A DNA stretch of 45,968 nucleotides from a virus. The stretch is from positions 1 through 45,968 of IMG/VR virus record IMGVR_UViG_3300019889_000023, one strand, 5' to 3'. Below the pieces are notes generated by a model. It had not been told where the DNA came from, did no database searches, and saw only the letters and a program-made list of their open reading frames with translations. This document shows positions 28,272-35,477 of this stretch, one piece after another (position 1 is the first letter of the stretch; every line of letters begins with the position of its first letter). A program made the translations under genes and the position numbers.

Positions 28272-28471
28272 TGGCCGCCGAAGATGTCGGCAAAGAGATC
28301 CGGCTTGAGCGGATCCTCGTTCACGGCATGACCCTGAGCGCCCTGAGCGAAGCCTCGGGGGTCGCCAAGGGCAACCTTTCCGAAATCGAGAACGGTAAAA
28401 AGAGCCCCACCGTGAAGACGCTCCGCAAGATCGCCAAGGGCCTGGGCATCCATCCCGGAGACCTCCTCTAA
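28271..28471 (+). CDS. XRE-family HTH regulator
   Basis: A 66-residue protein consisting of one Cro/CI-type domain: IRLERILVHGMTLSALSEAS, GVAKGNLSEIENGKKSPTVK, then LRKIAKGLGIHPGDLL. Such small proteins bind palindromes. It could act on the operators at 24567 or on the early switch. Start overlaps the previous stop. Confidence 0.8.
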   Translation: MAAEDVGKEIRLERILVHGMTLSALSEASGVAKGNLSEIENGKKSPTVKTLRKIAKGLGIHPGDLL

Positions 28472-28605
28472 TGGGGCCGCTCGAATACGCCCTGCTCGGA
28501 ATCGGGCTCTACCTCTTCCTCGCCGAGCCCACCTGGACCGCGATCTTCATTCTGATCCCACTGTCGCTCGCCTTGACCACCGCCGCCCTCCTCACAGCCC
28601 GATGA
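28471..28605 (+). CDS. Two-span membrane protein
   Basis: A 44-residue protein, hydrophobic segments at about 3-18 and 23-42 around a Pro/Thr turn. Both ends overlap neighbours (TAATG, ATGA). Function unknown. Confidence 0.55.
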   Translation: MGPLEYALLGIGLYLFLAEPTWTAIFILIPLSLALTTAALLTAR

Positions 28606-28952
28606 CCAAGACCACCGTGATCCAGATCCGCGTCTCCGAGCAGGAGAAGGCGGCGATCCAAACCCGGGCGAAGAAGAACGGGAAAAGGGTGGGGGAGTTC
28701 CTCCGGGATCTCGCCCTCCAGGGAGTAGACGTCTCCCAGCACACGCCCTCGGAGGACGCAGCTGCGATCGCCGGCTCCCCGATCGGCAAAGACTTCACCG
28801 ACGAGATGGCCGAGGTCGCGAAGGACGACAATCGTCACCTTCCGACCCCGGAGGACGTCGAGAAGCTCGCGGTGAGAATCCACAACACTGAGGGCCAGAC
28901 GATGCTCCAGGCTCGCTCGATCGCACTCGCCCGGCTGACGATGAGGAAGTAA
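28602..28952 (+). CDS. Ribbon-helix-helix DNA-binding protein
   Basis: A 116-residue protein. The first 45 residues (TTVIQIRVSEQEKAAIQTRA, KKNGKRVGEFLRDLAL) have the MobC/Arc-type beta strand plus two helices. The rest is charged and helical. As last gene of the operon it is a candidate autoregulator for the palindromes at 24567-24632. The 86 bases after it, up to the converging gene, hold only a weak GGAGT/ACTCC hairpin. Confidence 0.7.
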   Translation: MTKTTVIQIRVSEQEKAAIQTRAKKNGKRVGEFLRDLALQGVDVSQHTPSEDAAAIAGSPIGKDFTDEMAEVAKDDNRHLPTPEDVEKLAVRIHNTEGQTMLQARSIALARLTMRK

Positions 28953-29038
28953 GGCCAGGCTCCGGAGTCCCCCCATGACTCCTTGGATGAGTTCATCGTG
29001 GTTTGAACCTCCCCCCGGAAACCTGACCGGTGGAGAAC

Positions 29039-29287
29039 CTACCGCACCAGTACGTAGAAATGCTCGACCGCACCCCTCACCTGCCTGGTGCTCTTCAGTC
29101 TGATCAGGCCAGCTTCGACCAGAGTCGTGATGTGATAGCTGACGTTGCCAATCAGCTCATCGAACTCGTCGCAGAGTTGCTTCGGGGAATGCGCCTCCCC
29201 GTCCGTGTACCGACACAACAGTTGATACCGGAGCGGATGCATTTCCTTCTTCGCCACTTTGTGCCAGTCGATCGGGACCCCCGCCAT
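29039..29287 (-). CDS. ArsR-like winged-helix regulator (copy B)
   Basis: An 82-residue protein with HPLRYQLLCRY, SPKQLCDEFDELIGNVSYHI and RGAVEHFYVLV. The order matches the protein at 7803, which is longer at its end. AAGGAGGAG lies 5 bases before the ATG, one of the best sites in the genome. Last gene of a three-gene minus-strand unit. Confidence 0.75.
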   Translation of the reverse strand: MAGVPIDWHKVAKKEMHPLRYQLLCRYTDGEAHSPKQLCDEFDELIGNVSYHITTLVEAGLIRLKSTRQVRGAVEHFYVLVR

Positions 29288-29340
29288 GTAGCTCCTCCTT
29301 AATGGTCTGAATTCCTTAGGCGGAGGAGACTACCGTAGAT

Positions 29341-29604
29341 TCAGTCCCGGATCGCTTCCATGAAGCAGCCCCGGTGGAAGTACAGGTGTTCCCAGGCGAC
29401 GTCCGGCAGCTCATCCCCCGGACGGACAAGCTCCCTGGCCAGCGGGTCGACGTAGGGGATCGCCAGGCCCTGGTCATCGACCAGGAGATAGATCCCGCAG
29501 CGGACGCAGGGTCTGTCCACCGGCACCGCGATCTCTTGCTCCGGGTCGCAGACCGGCGCCTCCCAGCTCTCCCCGAACCACTGGACGATCCTCTCATCGG
29601 TCAA
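29341..29604 (-). CDS. Small zinc-binding protein
   Basis: An 87-residue acidic protein with CVRCGIYLLVDDQGLAIPY and later HLYFHRGCF: a CxxC and an HxxC pair for one metal. The start overlaps the stop of the gene before it (ATGA). Function unknown. Confidence 0.65.
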   Translation of the reverse strand: MTDERIVQWFGESWEAPVCDPEQEIAVPVDRPCVRCGIYLLVDDQGLAIPYVDPLARELVRPGDELPDVAWEHLYFHRGCFMEAIRD

Positions 29605-29882
29605 TTCTTACCCGCCTCCTTCGCTTTCCCCCGTCGGTAGTAGCCCCAGGACAGATCGGCCCGCCACTCCGGCCCGTAGATCTCCTCCAGAATCCGTTCC
29701 CGCGCCTTCATCCCGTGGGCGAACCCGATCGCCTTCCCGATGGAGAGCCCCAGGGAGCCGGCGATCAGGGCGTAGTACACCGTTTGGCTGAAGTCGAGCC
29801 AGAGCACGCCAACCACCCCGACGACGATCAGGGCGAGCGCCGGAATTCCGCGCAGGATGTGGGGCCACCAGAACTTGAGCAT
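29601..29882 (-). CDS. Two-span membrane protein
   Basis: A 93-residue protein with transmembrane segments at about residues 12-30 and 35-55, then a basic cytoplasmic tail rich in R, E and K. First gene of the minus-strand unit divergent from the late operon. May be a superinfection or membrane-associated protein, without direct proof. Confidence 0.65.
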   Translation of the reverse strand: MLKFWWPHILRGIPALALIVVGVVGVLWLDFSQTVYYALIAGSLGLSIGKAIGFAHGMKARERILEEIYGPEWRADLSWGYYRRGKAKEAGKN

Positions 29883-29955
29883 TTTGGCGCGCCCCCTAGT
29901 CGAGAGCGGGAGGCCATAGGACCAGGGGACGCGGTCGCGACCCTATCCGATCCAT

Positions 29956-30026
29956 TCCGGGGTCGTCCAGCGGCAAGACACGGGGCTCTGAACCCCGGAA
30001 CGGAGGTTCGATCCCTCCCCCCGGAT
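29956..30026 (+). tRNA. tRNA-Gln(CTG)
   Basis: Acceptor TCCGGGG/CCCCGGA, short D stem GTC/GAC, anticodon stem CGGGG/CCCCG with loop CTCTGAA (anticodon CTG, T at 33), T arm GGAGG-TTCGATC-CCTCC, discriminator T. No CCA encoded. It precedes the late operon by 27 bases on the same strand, so it may be cut from the late transcript. Confidence 0.85.
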
Positions 30027-30053
30027 CTGACGACCGATCAACGAAAGGACACC

Positions 30054-30323
30054 ATGAGCTGGACTGCATCCCTCCCGGAGCCGCTCGCAGCGCCGGAGGT
30101 CTACGACGCAATCGACGCCCTGGTTCCCCAGGGCCAGACGATCGGTGAGGCAGTCGCCGCGGCCGACCAGGCGAAGCTCGCCGCCAAGGCGCTGATCGAG
30201 AGCGGCGCGTTGGGGACCGGCTGCGAGTTCCGCGTCGGGCTCTCCGGCCACGCCAACCCCGGCAACGCCCCGGTCGCCGGCTGGGCCAACGATTTCGTCC
30301 AGATCAGCATCACCCAGAACTGA
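30054..30323 (+). CDS. Hypothetical first late protein
   Basis: An 89-residue protein from ATG at 30054 with AAAGGAC upstream. Helical first half (Ala-rich), beta-like second half ending in WANDFVQISITQN, which suggests a small virion or tRNA-linked product. No family recognised. Confidence 0.65.
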   Translation: MSWTASLPEPLAAPEVYDAIDALVPQGQTIGEAVAAADQAKLAAKALIESGALGTGCEFRVGLSGHANPGNAPVAGWANDFVQISITQN

Positions 30324-30490
30324 TGTCGCACTGTCCGAATTGCGGCGCTGAGGTCTGCCCCCGTTGCGGGAAAGCGATCCCGAAGCAGAAGACCGAACAG
30401 CCCTACCCCCGGCCAATCCGGGTCGAACCGGGAAGGGAATCAGTCGGCCAGACCTGGACGATCAACCAGGCGCAGAAAGGTCGCGCATGA
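30323..30490 (+). CDS. Small zinc-finger protein
   Basis: A 55-residue protein beginning HCPNCGAEVCPRCGKAI, two CxxC knuckles for one zinc, then a polar Pro/Arg tail. ATG overlaps the previous stop (TGATG). Confidence 0.6.
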   Translation: MSHCPNCGAEVCPRCGKAIPKQKTEQPYPRPIRVEPGRESVGQTWTINQAQKGRA

Positions 30491-30552
30491 GCCTCCTCGT
30501 CCTCGCAGTCTGCCTCCTCGTAGTGATCTTGCTCGTCCTCATCCTCCGCTGA
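30487..30552 (+). CDS. 21-residue membrane peptide
   Basis: Overlaps the previous stop (ATGA) and is hydrophobic over all its length (Leu/Val/Ile), ending in Arg. It resembles the minimal single-span peptides seen in many phage late regions. Confidence 0.5.
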   Translation: MSLLVLAVCLLVVILLVLILR

Positions 30553-30562
30553 AAGGCCCCCA

Positions 30563-30859
30563 ATGCCCACTCGAACTTCACTCGGTATCCAGCCGAAAGG
30601 CCCCCGCCAGGGCCGCAAACCCTTCGGGATCAAACCCGTTTCCGGGAAACGCGGGGCCACGATCCGGGGTGCGATCAAAGCCTCCGGCGGGTCGCGGAAA
30701 AAGCCTCAGTTCGCCGGCCGAGATGAAGGACGCCCTGGAGCGCCCTCGAAGATGCGCGTGCCCCTGGTCAAACGGGCGATGGGCGACGGGAAAGAAGAAA
30801 ACCGCAGCAAGAGGCGCAAGCAGCTCCGCAAACACGCCGAAACCGGCTACTGGGCCTAG
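30563..30859 (+). CDS. Basic hypothetical protein
   Basis: A 98-residue protein with about a third Lys and Arg and many Gly and Pro, little hydrophobic content. GAAAGG upstream. Possibly DNA-binding or disordered virion protein; function unknown. Confidence 0.6.
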   Translation: MPTRTSLGIQPKGPRQGRKPFGIKPVSGKRGATIRGAIKASGGSRKKPQFAGRDEGRPGAPSKMRVPLVKRAMGDGKEENRSKRRKQLRKHAETGYWA

Positions 30860-30869
30860 GTCGTCCTAG

Positions 30870-32639
30870 ATGCGCCGCCAGTTCGGATCCAGCGGCGGCA
30901 ATCGACGTCCGGCCCAGAGCCTCCCCGGTTCCAAGGGGCGGCCAACGAAGCAGCGCGGCGGCGGTGGGAACAAGGGCGCGCAGGGCTCCCCCGAACCCAC
31001 CTACCTCGAAGTCCCGACCGTAACTGTCACCAGCTCGGGCGCAACGACGACCTCCGGCTTCAAGAGCCAGAAGGCCGCCAGAGCCGCTAAGCGCCGCGCA
31101 CAGGCCTCTCGGCAGCGAAACCAGGCCGTTCTCCACACGATCACCCAGCGCCAGCAGAAGCCGCCCCTGAAGGCGAAGCTGCCGAAACGGGAACCGACCA
31201 CGGCTCCGAAGGTGTCCCGTGCCGCCGAAGACAAGGCGATCCGCGCGGCGCTCGGCCCCGAATCGAAACCGATCACCAGGGCCACGGAAGGCAAGCTCGC
31301 CAAGATCTCCCGCCGGGGATTCGAAGCCGAACAGGGGAAGAAATCGAAAGCGCGGCCGACCGGCTACACGATCCCCAACCCCCGCCGGACGAAGCCGCTG
31401 ACGCCGATCCAGAAACACCCCCAGGCGGTGCGGAAGGTGAAGCGCCAGCTGCGCAAGCTGAAAGCCCAGAAGGGCAACGGGGGCGGGGAACTGCGATCGC
31501 CGATCATCTCCACGCCCGCGCAGTCGAGGGTCGCGAAGATGGTCCTCCGCACCGGCCAGCAGATGGGCGCCGATCGCAAGGAAAAGCTGACGGCGCTCGC
31601 CACCGGCCTGCAGGAGTCCCGCTTCGCGCCCTCCGGCGCCGGCTGGCGGGGGGAACTGAGCCAGTACTACGCCAACCCTGAAGACCTGAAGCAGGGCGCG
31701 CGGAACTTCTACAACGAGGCCAAATCGGACTCCCACGGGGCGCGGGGGAGGGGCCAGACGATCCACGATTTCGCCCAGACGATCCAGGCCTCCGGCGCGG
31801 GCGCCAGCTACTACGCCGACAACGAGCCGGAAGCTCGCTCACTCTTGAAGCAGTTCAACCAGGGGCAGAGGTCTCCCGAACAGAAGGCGAAGCTGAAGAA
31901 AGTCGAAGCCAAAGCCGAACGGTTGGGGCTCAACCCGAAAGCTCCGAACGTCGGCAAGCCGCCGAAGAACGTCGTCACCAAGTTCAAGGTGATCCAGAAG
32001 GCGGCGGATGCCCTGACGAAGATGAAAGTCCCCTACGTCTACGGGGGCGGCCACGGCGGGGGCTTCGAAAGTCGCCCGGCCTCCCTCGACTGCTCCAGCG
32101 CCGTTTCCTGGGTGCTGAGTAAAGCCGACGTGCTCGACTCCCCGATCGTCTCCGGCTCGATGGGGACGGTCCTGAAGCCCGGCCCCGGGGCGGTGACCGT
32201 CTTCTACAACGCCGGCCACACCTTCATGAAGATCGGCGACGAATACTGGGGAACGTCGGTCGGTGATAGTGGGGCCGGCGGGCTCGGCCCGCACCCCGCA
32301 CCGTCCGCGGCCTACCTCTCCGAATACAGCGTCGGCCACGTCGCCGGGCTCGGGAAGAAGCAGGCCCTCCAGCTCGGGATCAACGTTGGTCCCGCGACCA
32401 CCCAATCTTTCCCCGGCATGAGCGTCTCGCCGAGCGGCACATCAGCCACGATAAATACTGGTGCCGGCACTACGCAGACGCAGCCGGGTTTCTCCAAGAA
32501 GCCGATCACCCTGGCCGAACAGGTTGCGCGGACCACGAACAAACTGAAGGCGCTCGGCGTCGGGACCGAACCCCCGCCGGAAGACAAAGCGGCGGCGATC
32601 TCCGCCCTGGAGAAGAAATACGGGGTCAGCGTCGTCTAG
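30870..32639 (+). CDS. Virion-associated peptidoglycan hydrolase (NlpC/P60)
   Basis: A 589-residue protein. Residues 1-200 are basic and low-complexity. Residues about 215-320 (ATGLQESRFAPSG, QYYANPEDLKQGARNFYNEA) look like a lysozyme or transglycosylase-type fold. Residues about 380-490 are NlpC/P60: VPYVYGGG, DCSSAV with Cys408, and NAGHTF with His450. A Ser/Thr/Gly linker leads to a helical end. Such proteins open the wall during DNA entry. It lies directly before the terminase gene. Confidence 0.75.
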   Translation: MRRQFGSSGGNRRPAQSLPGSKGRPTKQRGGGGNKGAQGSPEPTYLEVPTVTVTSSGATTTSGFKSQKAARAAKRRAQASRQRNQAVLHTITQRQQKPPLKAKLPKREPTTAPKVSRAAEDKAIRAALGPESKPITRATEGKLAKISRRGFEAEQGKKSKARPTGYTIPNPRRTKPLTPIQKHPQAVRKVKRQLRKLKAQKGNGGGELRSPIISTPAQSRVAKMVLRTGQQMGADRKEKLTALATGLQESRFAPSGAGWRGELSQYYANPEDLKQGARNFYNEAKSDSHGARGRGQTIHDFAQTIQASGAGASYYADNEPEARSLLKQFNQGQRSPEQKAKLKKVEAKAERLGLNPKAPNVGKPPKNVVTKFKVIQKAADALTKMKVPYVYGGGHGGGFESRPASLDCSSAVSWVLSKADVLDSPIVSGSMGTVLKPGPGAVTVFYNAGHTFMKIGDEYWGTSVGDSGAGGLGPHPAPSAAYLSEYSVGHVAGLGKKQALQLGINVGPATTQSFPGMSVSPSGTSATINTGAGTTQTQPGFSKKPITLAEQVARTTNKLKALGVGTEPPPEDKAAAISALEKKYGVSVV

Positions 32640-34141
32640 TGGAGACCCGGTTGGTGGTCCCCGGCGATGTCGACCAGGAGGCCAAGGCTCGCTTCGAAGA
32701 GCTGGCCAGGATCATCAAGGCGAACCCGCTCCAGGGGTACAACCACCCGCTCTTTCCACGCGTTCACCACAAGCAGCTCGAATTTCACGAAGCCTGGTCG
32801 AAGATCAAGGCCTTCATCGCCGGCAACCGCTCCGGCAAGACGGTGGCCTGCGTGGTGGACGACATCATCCAGGCCGTCGATCGGGCGGTGCTGCCGCCGC
32901 ACCTCCATGCGTTCAAGAAGTGGGAGCCACCATTCCACGTCTGGATCGGCGCCCCGAAGTTCGCCAAGCACGAAGACACGATTATCCCCTTGCTGCGGAA
33001 GTTCATGCCGAAGGACATGCTGATCGAAGGTTCCTTCGACAAGTCCTACCGCCGCCAGCCGGTCCCGATCCTCCGCCTCATCAACGGCTCGACCTTCGGC
33101 TTCAAGACCTACGACCAGGATCTCGATGCCTGGGCCTCCGCCGAGGTCCACCGGATTCATTGGGACGAGGAGCCCAACGGGGAGGACGGTCGGATCCTCC
33201 GCTCTGAGGCGAGGGCCAGGTTGGTCTCGACCAACGGCGACGAGATCATCGGGATGACCCCGTTGCTCGGCTATTCGTGGGTCTACGACGACATCTGGGA
33301 GCGGCGGATGGAGCCCCAGATCACCGTCATCCAGGCGGACATCGAAGACAACCCCTGGAACACCAAGGAAGCGATCGAAGACTTCCTCTCCGAGCTGACC
33401 GACGAGGAGCGCCGGGCGAGGAAATCGGGCGAGTTCGTCCACTTCGGCGGGGTCTTCTTCGATGAGTTCAAAGACTCGATCCACGTCGTCAAGCCGAAGC
33501 TCTACGAGCTGAAAACGCAGGAAATCGTCATCGGCATCGACCCCGGGCTGCGCCGGACGGGAGTCACCTGGACCGCCTTCGACAACGACAACGCCGCTTG
33601 CACCTTCGCCGAGTACTACCCGAAGGAGACGGTGGTCCCAGAGATCGCTGCTGCAATCAAGACGCGGAACCAGAACTTCGGGATCAAGGATCCGGTCTAC
33701 GTGGTCGACCCGTCCTACCGCAACCGGACGGGGATCAACGCCGACTCCCTCGAAGCCGCCTACGCGCGCGAGGGGATCTACTGCCAGCACGGCCAGAACG
33801 ACCGCTCGGCCGGAATTCTCGAGCTGAAGCGGCGCTTCCAGGCTTGCGACGCGGACGGGCAGCCGGCGCCGTCGCTGACGATCTCCGCCGACTGCGTGAA
33901 CCTGATCTGGGAGATCGGCCGCTACCGGAGAGACCCGAACGCGAGCGACGAATGGGCCGCGATCAAGATGGACGACCACCTGATCGACAGCCTCCGCTAC
34001 GCCGTTCTCTCCCGGGCATGGAACTTCGCGATCGAGCACCCCGACCGCGGCCCCGCCTTCCTTCCGAACTACCAGCCGCCGTACTCCGAGGAACGGAAGT
34101 TCATCCAATCCGAGCCGCCCCCGATGGGGGCCTTCAGTTAG
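32639..34141 (+). CDS. terL: Terminase large subunit
   Basis: A 500-residue protein from GTG at 32639 (overlaps the previous stop). ATPase: Walker A GNRSGKT at residues 62-68, Walker B with HWDEE at 174-178. Nuclease of RNase H fold: IGIDPG with Asp301 and HLIDSLRYAV with Asp450. It packages phage DNA into the prohead. The length is typical. The type of packaging end cannot be told from the motifs alone. Confidence 0.92.
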   Translation: METRLVVPGDVDQEAKARFEELARIIKANPLQGYNHPLFPRVHHKQLEFHEAWSKIKAFIAGNRSGKTVACVVDDIIQAVDRAVLPPHLHAFKKWEPPFHVWIGAPKFAKHEDTIIPLLRKFMPKDMLIEGSFDKSYRRQPVPILRLINGSTFGFKTYDQDLDAWASAEVHRIHWDEEPNGEDGRILRSEARARLVSTNGDEIIGMTPLLGYSWVYDDIWERRMEPQITVIQADIEDNPWNTKEAIEDFLSELTDEERRARKSGEFVHFGGVFFDEFKDSIHVVKPKLYELKTQEIVIGIDPGLRRTGVTWTAFDNDNAACTFAEYYPKETVVPEIAAAIKTRNQNFGIKDPVYVVDPSYRNRTGINADSLEAAYAREGIYCQHGQNDRSAGILELKRRFQACDADGQPAPSLTISADCVNLIWEIGRYRRDPNASDEWAAIKMDDHLIDSLRYAVLSRAWNFAIEHPDRGPAFLPNYQPPYSEERKFIQSEPPPMGAFS

Positions 34142-34148
34142 GAGCAGT

Positions 34149-34460
34149 ATGGAACCCCGAATTGTCGACCAGGCACCGATGCCTCCGGGCCAGTGCCTCT
34201 TCTCCCAGGACATCGACGGCCCGTGGATCGACCTCGGCGTTGTCGCCCCCTGGGTCCGCCCCTACGGCTACCTCTCTGTCGAATACGTCGAAGGGATCGC
34301 CCGCGACGTCCTCGGCATGGTCCCCGGAGCTGACGCCGACGCCGAAATTGCGCACCTACGCGATCGCGTCGCCTCGCTGGGGCAGACGATCGACAAGCTC
34401 GAAGCATTCGCCCATGCCGCGGAAGCTCTGGACGGCGAGTCGAAAGTGCTGGTGAGCTGA
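34149..34460 (+). CDS. Hypothetical protein, early head region
   Basis: A 103-residue acidic protein with a beta-like N-terminus (GPWIDLGVVAPWVRPYGYLS) and a coiled coil at the end (IAHLRDRVASLGQTIDKLEA). GGAG upstream. It lies between terminase and a SAP-like protein. Function unknown. Confidence 0.65.
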   Translation: MEPRIVDQAPMPPGQCLFSQDIDGPWIDLGVVAPWVRPYGYLSVEYVEGIARDVLGMVPGADADAEIAHLRDRVASLGQTIDKLEAFAHAAEALDGESKVLVS

Positions 34461-34882
34461 TGGCGGTCTTCCCCGACACCATGAACAGGGGCGACGCCCG
34501 CACGATCGAACGCGGCGTCCACCGGATCTCCGTCGCCACCGGCTACCTGCTCGTTTTCGCAGACGGCGCCAATAACACCTGGCGCCTCAGCGAGGGCGAA
34601 GACTGCGAACCCGGAGATGCTCCCGTCGTCCTGCTCGCGCTCGACGGTACGAATTTCGGGATCGAGTTCACCGAACCGACCGGGACCGAGCCCCCATCGG
34701 TTGACCCCGTAGCCCCGCAGGAGGCCCCCGCGGTTCGGGGTGACTCCGATGATTCGGCCGGCACCGGCTCCTACGAGTCGCGGACGATCAAAGAGCTGCG
34801 CGCCCTGGCGAAGAGCCGGGGTCTGGAGGGCTACTCCAAGCTCGACAAGGACGACCTGATCACGGAGCTGCGCGATGCCTGA
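34460..34882 (+). CDS. SAP/Rho-N-domain protein
   Basis: A 140-residue protein. Beta-rich first half, acidic Pro-rich linker, then a C-terminal SAP or Rho-N-like helix pair (YESRTIKELRALAKSRGLEG, YSKLDKDDLITELR). Such domains bind nucleic acid or mediate virion contacts. Its stop overlaps the next start by 8 bases. Confidence 0.65.
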   Translation: MAVFPDTMNRGDARTIERGVHRISVATGYLLVFADGANNTWRLSEGEDCEPGDAPVVLLALDGTNFGIEFTEPTGTEPPSVDPVAPQEAPAVRGDSDDSAGTGSYESRTIKELRALAKSRGLEGYSKLDKDDLITELRDA

Positions 34883-35174
34883 GCGCACCCGAGCGGCTTT
34901 CATCAAGGCGGAAACCGCGACCACGCCGAAGGGCAAAGTCACGGCCAAAGCGACCTCCGAAACCCTGGTCGCCGCCAACCCCGCCCGGGTCGAACTGTAC
35001 GTCTGCAACCCCTCCTCGAAAGAAGTCTGGCTCAGCCTCGGCACGCCGGCAGTCAAAGAAGAAGGGATCTGGCTGAAGAAAGAAGGCGGCGCGGTGGTGA
35101 TCCCGGGGTACCTCGGAATCGTCACCCTGATCACCAGTGAAGGTGAAGGCACCGTCACCTTCTCAGAAGTGTAG
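34875..35174 (+). CDS. Beta-rich small virion protein, decoration-like
   Basis: A 99-residue protein, nearly all beta by composition (ARVELYVCNPSSKEVWLSLG, VIPGYLGIVTLITSEGEGTV). Fits a small jelly-roll or beta-sandwich, as in head decoration proteins. Starts as ATGCCTGA overlapping the previous gene. Confidence 0.55.
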   Translation: MPERTRAAFIKAETATTPKGKVTAKATSETLVAANPARVELYVCNPSSKEVWLSLGTPAVKEEGIWLKKEGGAVVIPGYLGIVTLITSEGEGTVTFSEV

Positions 35175-35180
35175 AAGGCA

Positions 35181-35477
35181 ATGACCACTCTCCTCTGGTT
35201 TGCCTGTGGCCTCGGCTTCGGCCTTCTGCTCGGCTACTGCTTCACCGCCACCCTCGCCTTCCGACGCCGGGAAGACTACGTCTCCCACCTGACCGATCAG
35301 GTTGGTAAGGAGCGTGAAGCCTGGGCCGCCGAGCGCCGCGACCTGAACAACCGGATCCAGGTCCCCGAGGCCGCGCCGTTCATGGACACCAGCGAGGCCC
35401 CCACCCGCCAGCACGTCCCCTTTGACGACGACGTCGCCTTCCAGGCGGCCCAGGAAGAGATGACTGAATGGCCCTGA
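35181..35477 (+). CDS. N-terminal membrane-anchored protein
   Basis: A 98-residue protein with a single transmembrane segment at residues 3-25, a charged coiled-coil part and a polar end. It overlaps the portal gene by 10 bases. Role unknown. Confidence 0.6.
   Translation: MTTLLWFACGLGFGLLLGYCFTATLAFRRREDYVSHLTDQVGKEREAWAAERRDLNNRIQVPEAAPFMDTSEAPTRQHVPFDDDVAFQAAQEEMTEWP

Noticed and set aside
30768-34213. Long minus-strand frames of 332 and 525 codons
   Set aside because: They are antisense to the virion hydrolase and the terminase, whose motifs prove the plus-strand frames.
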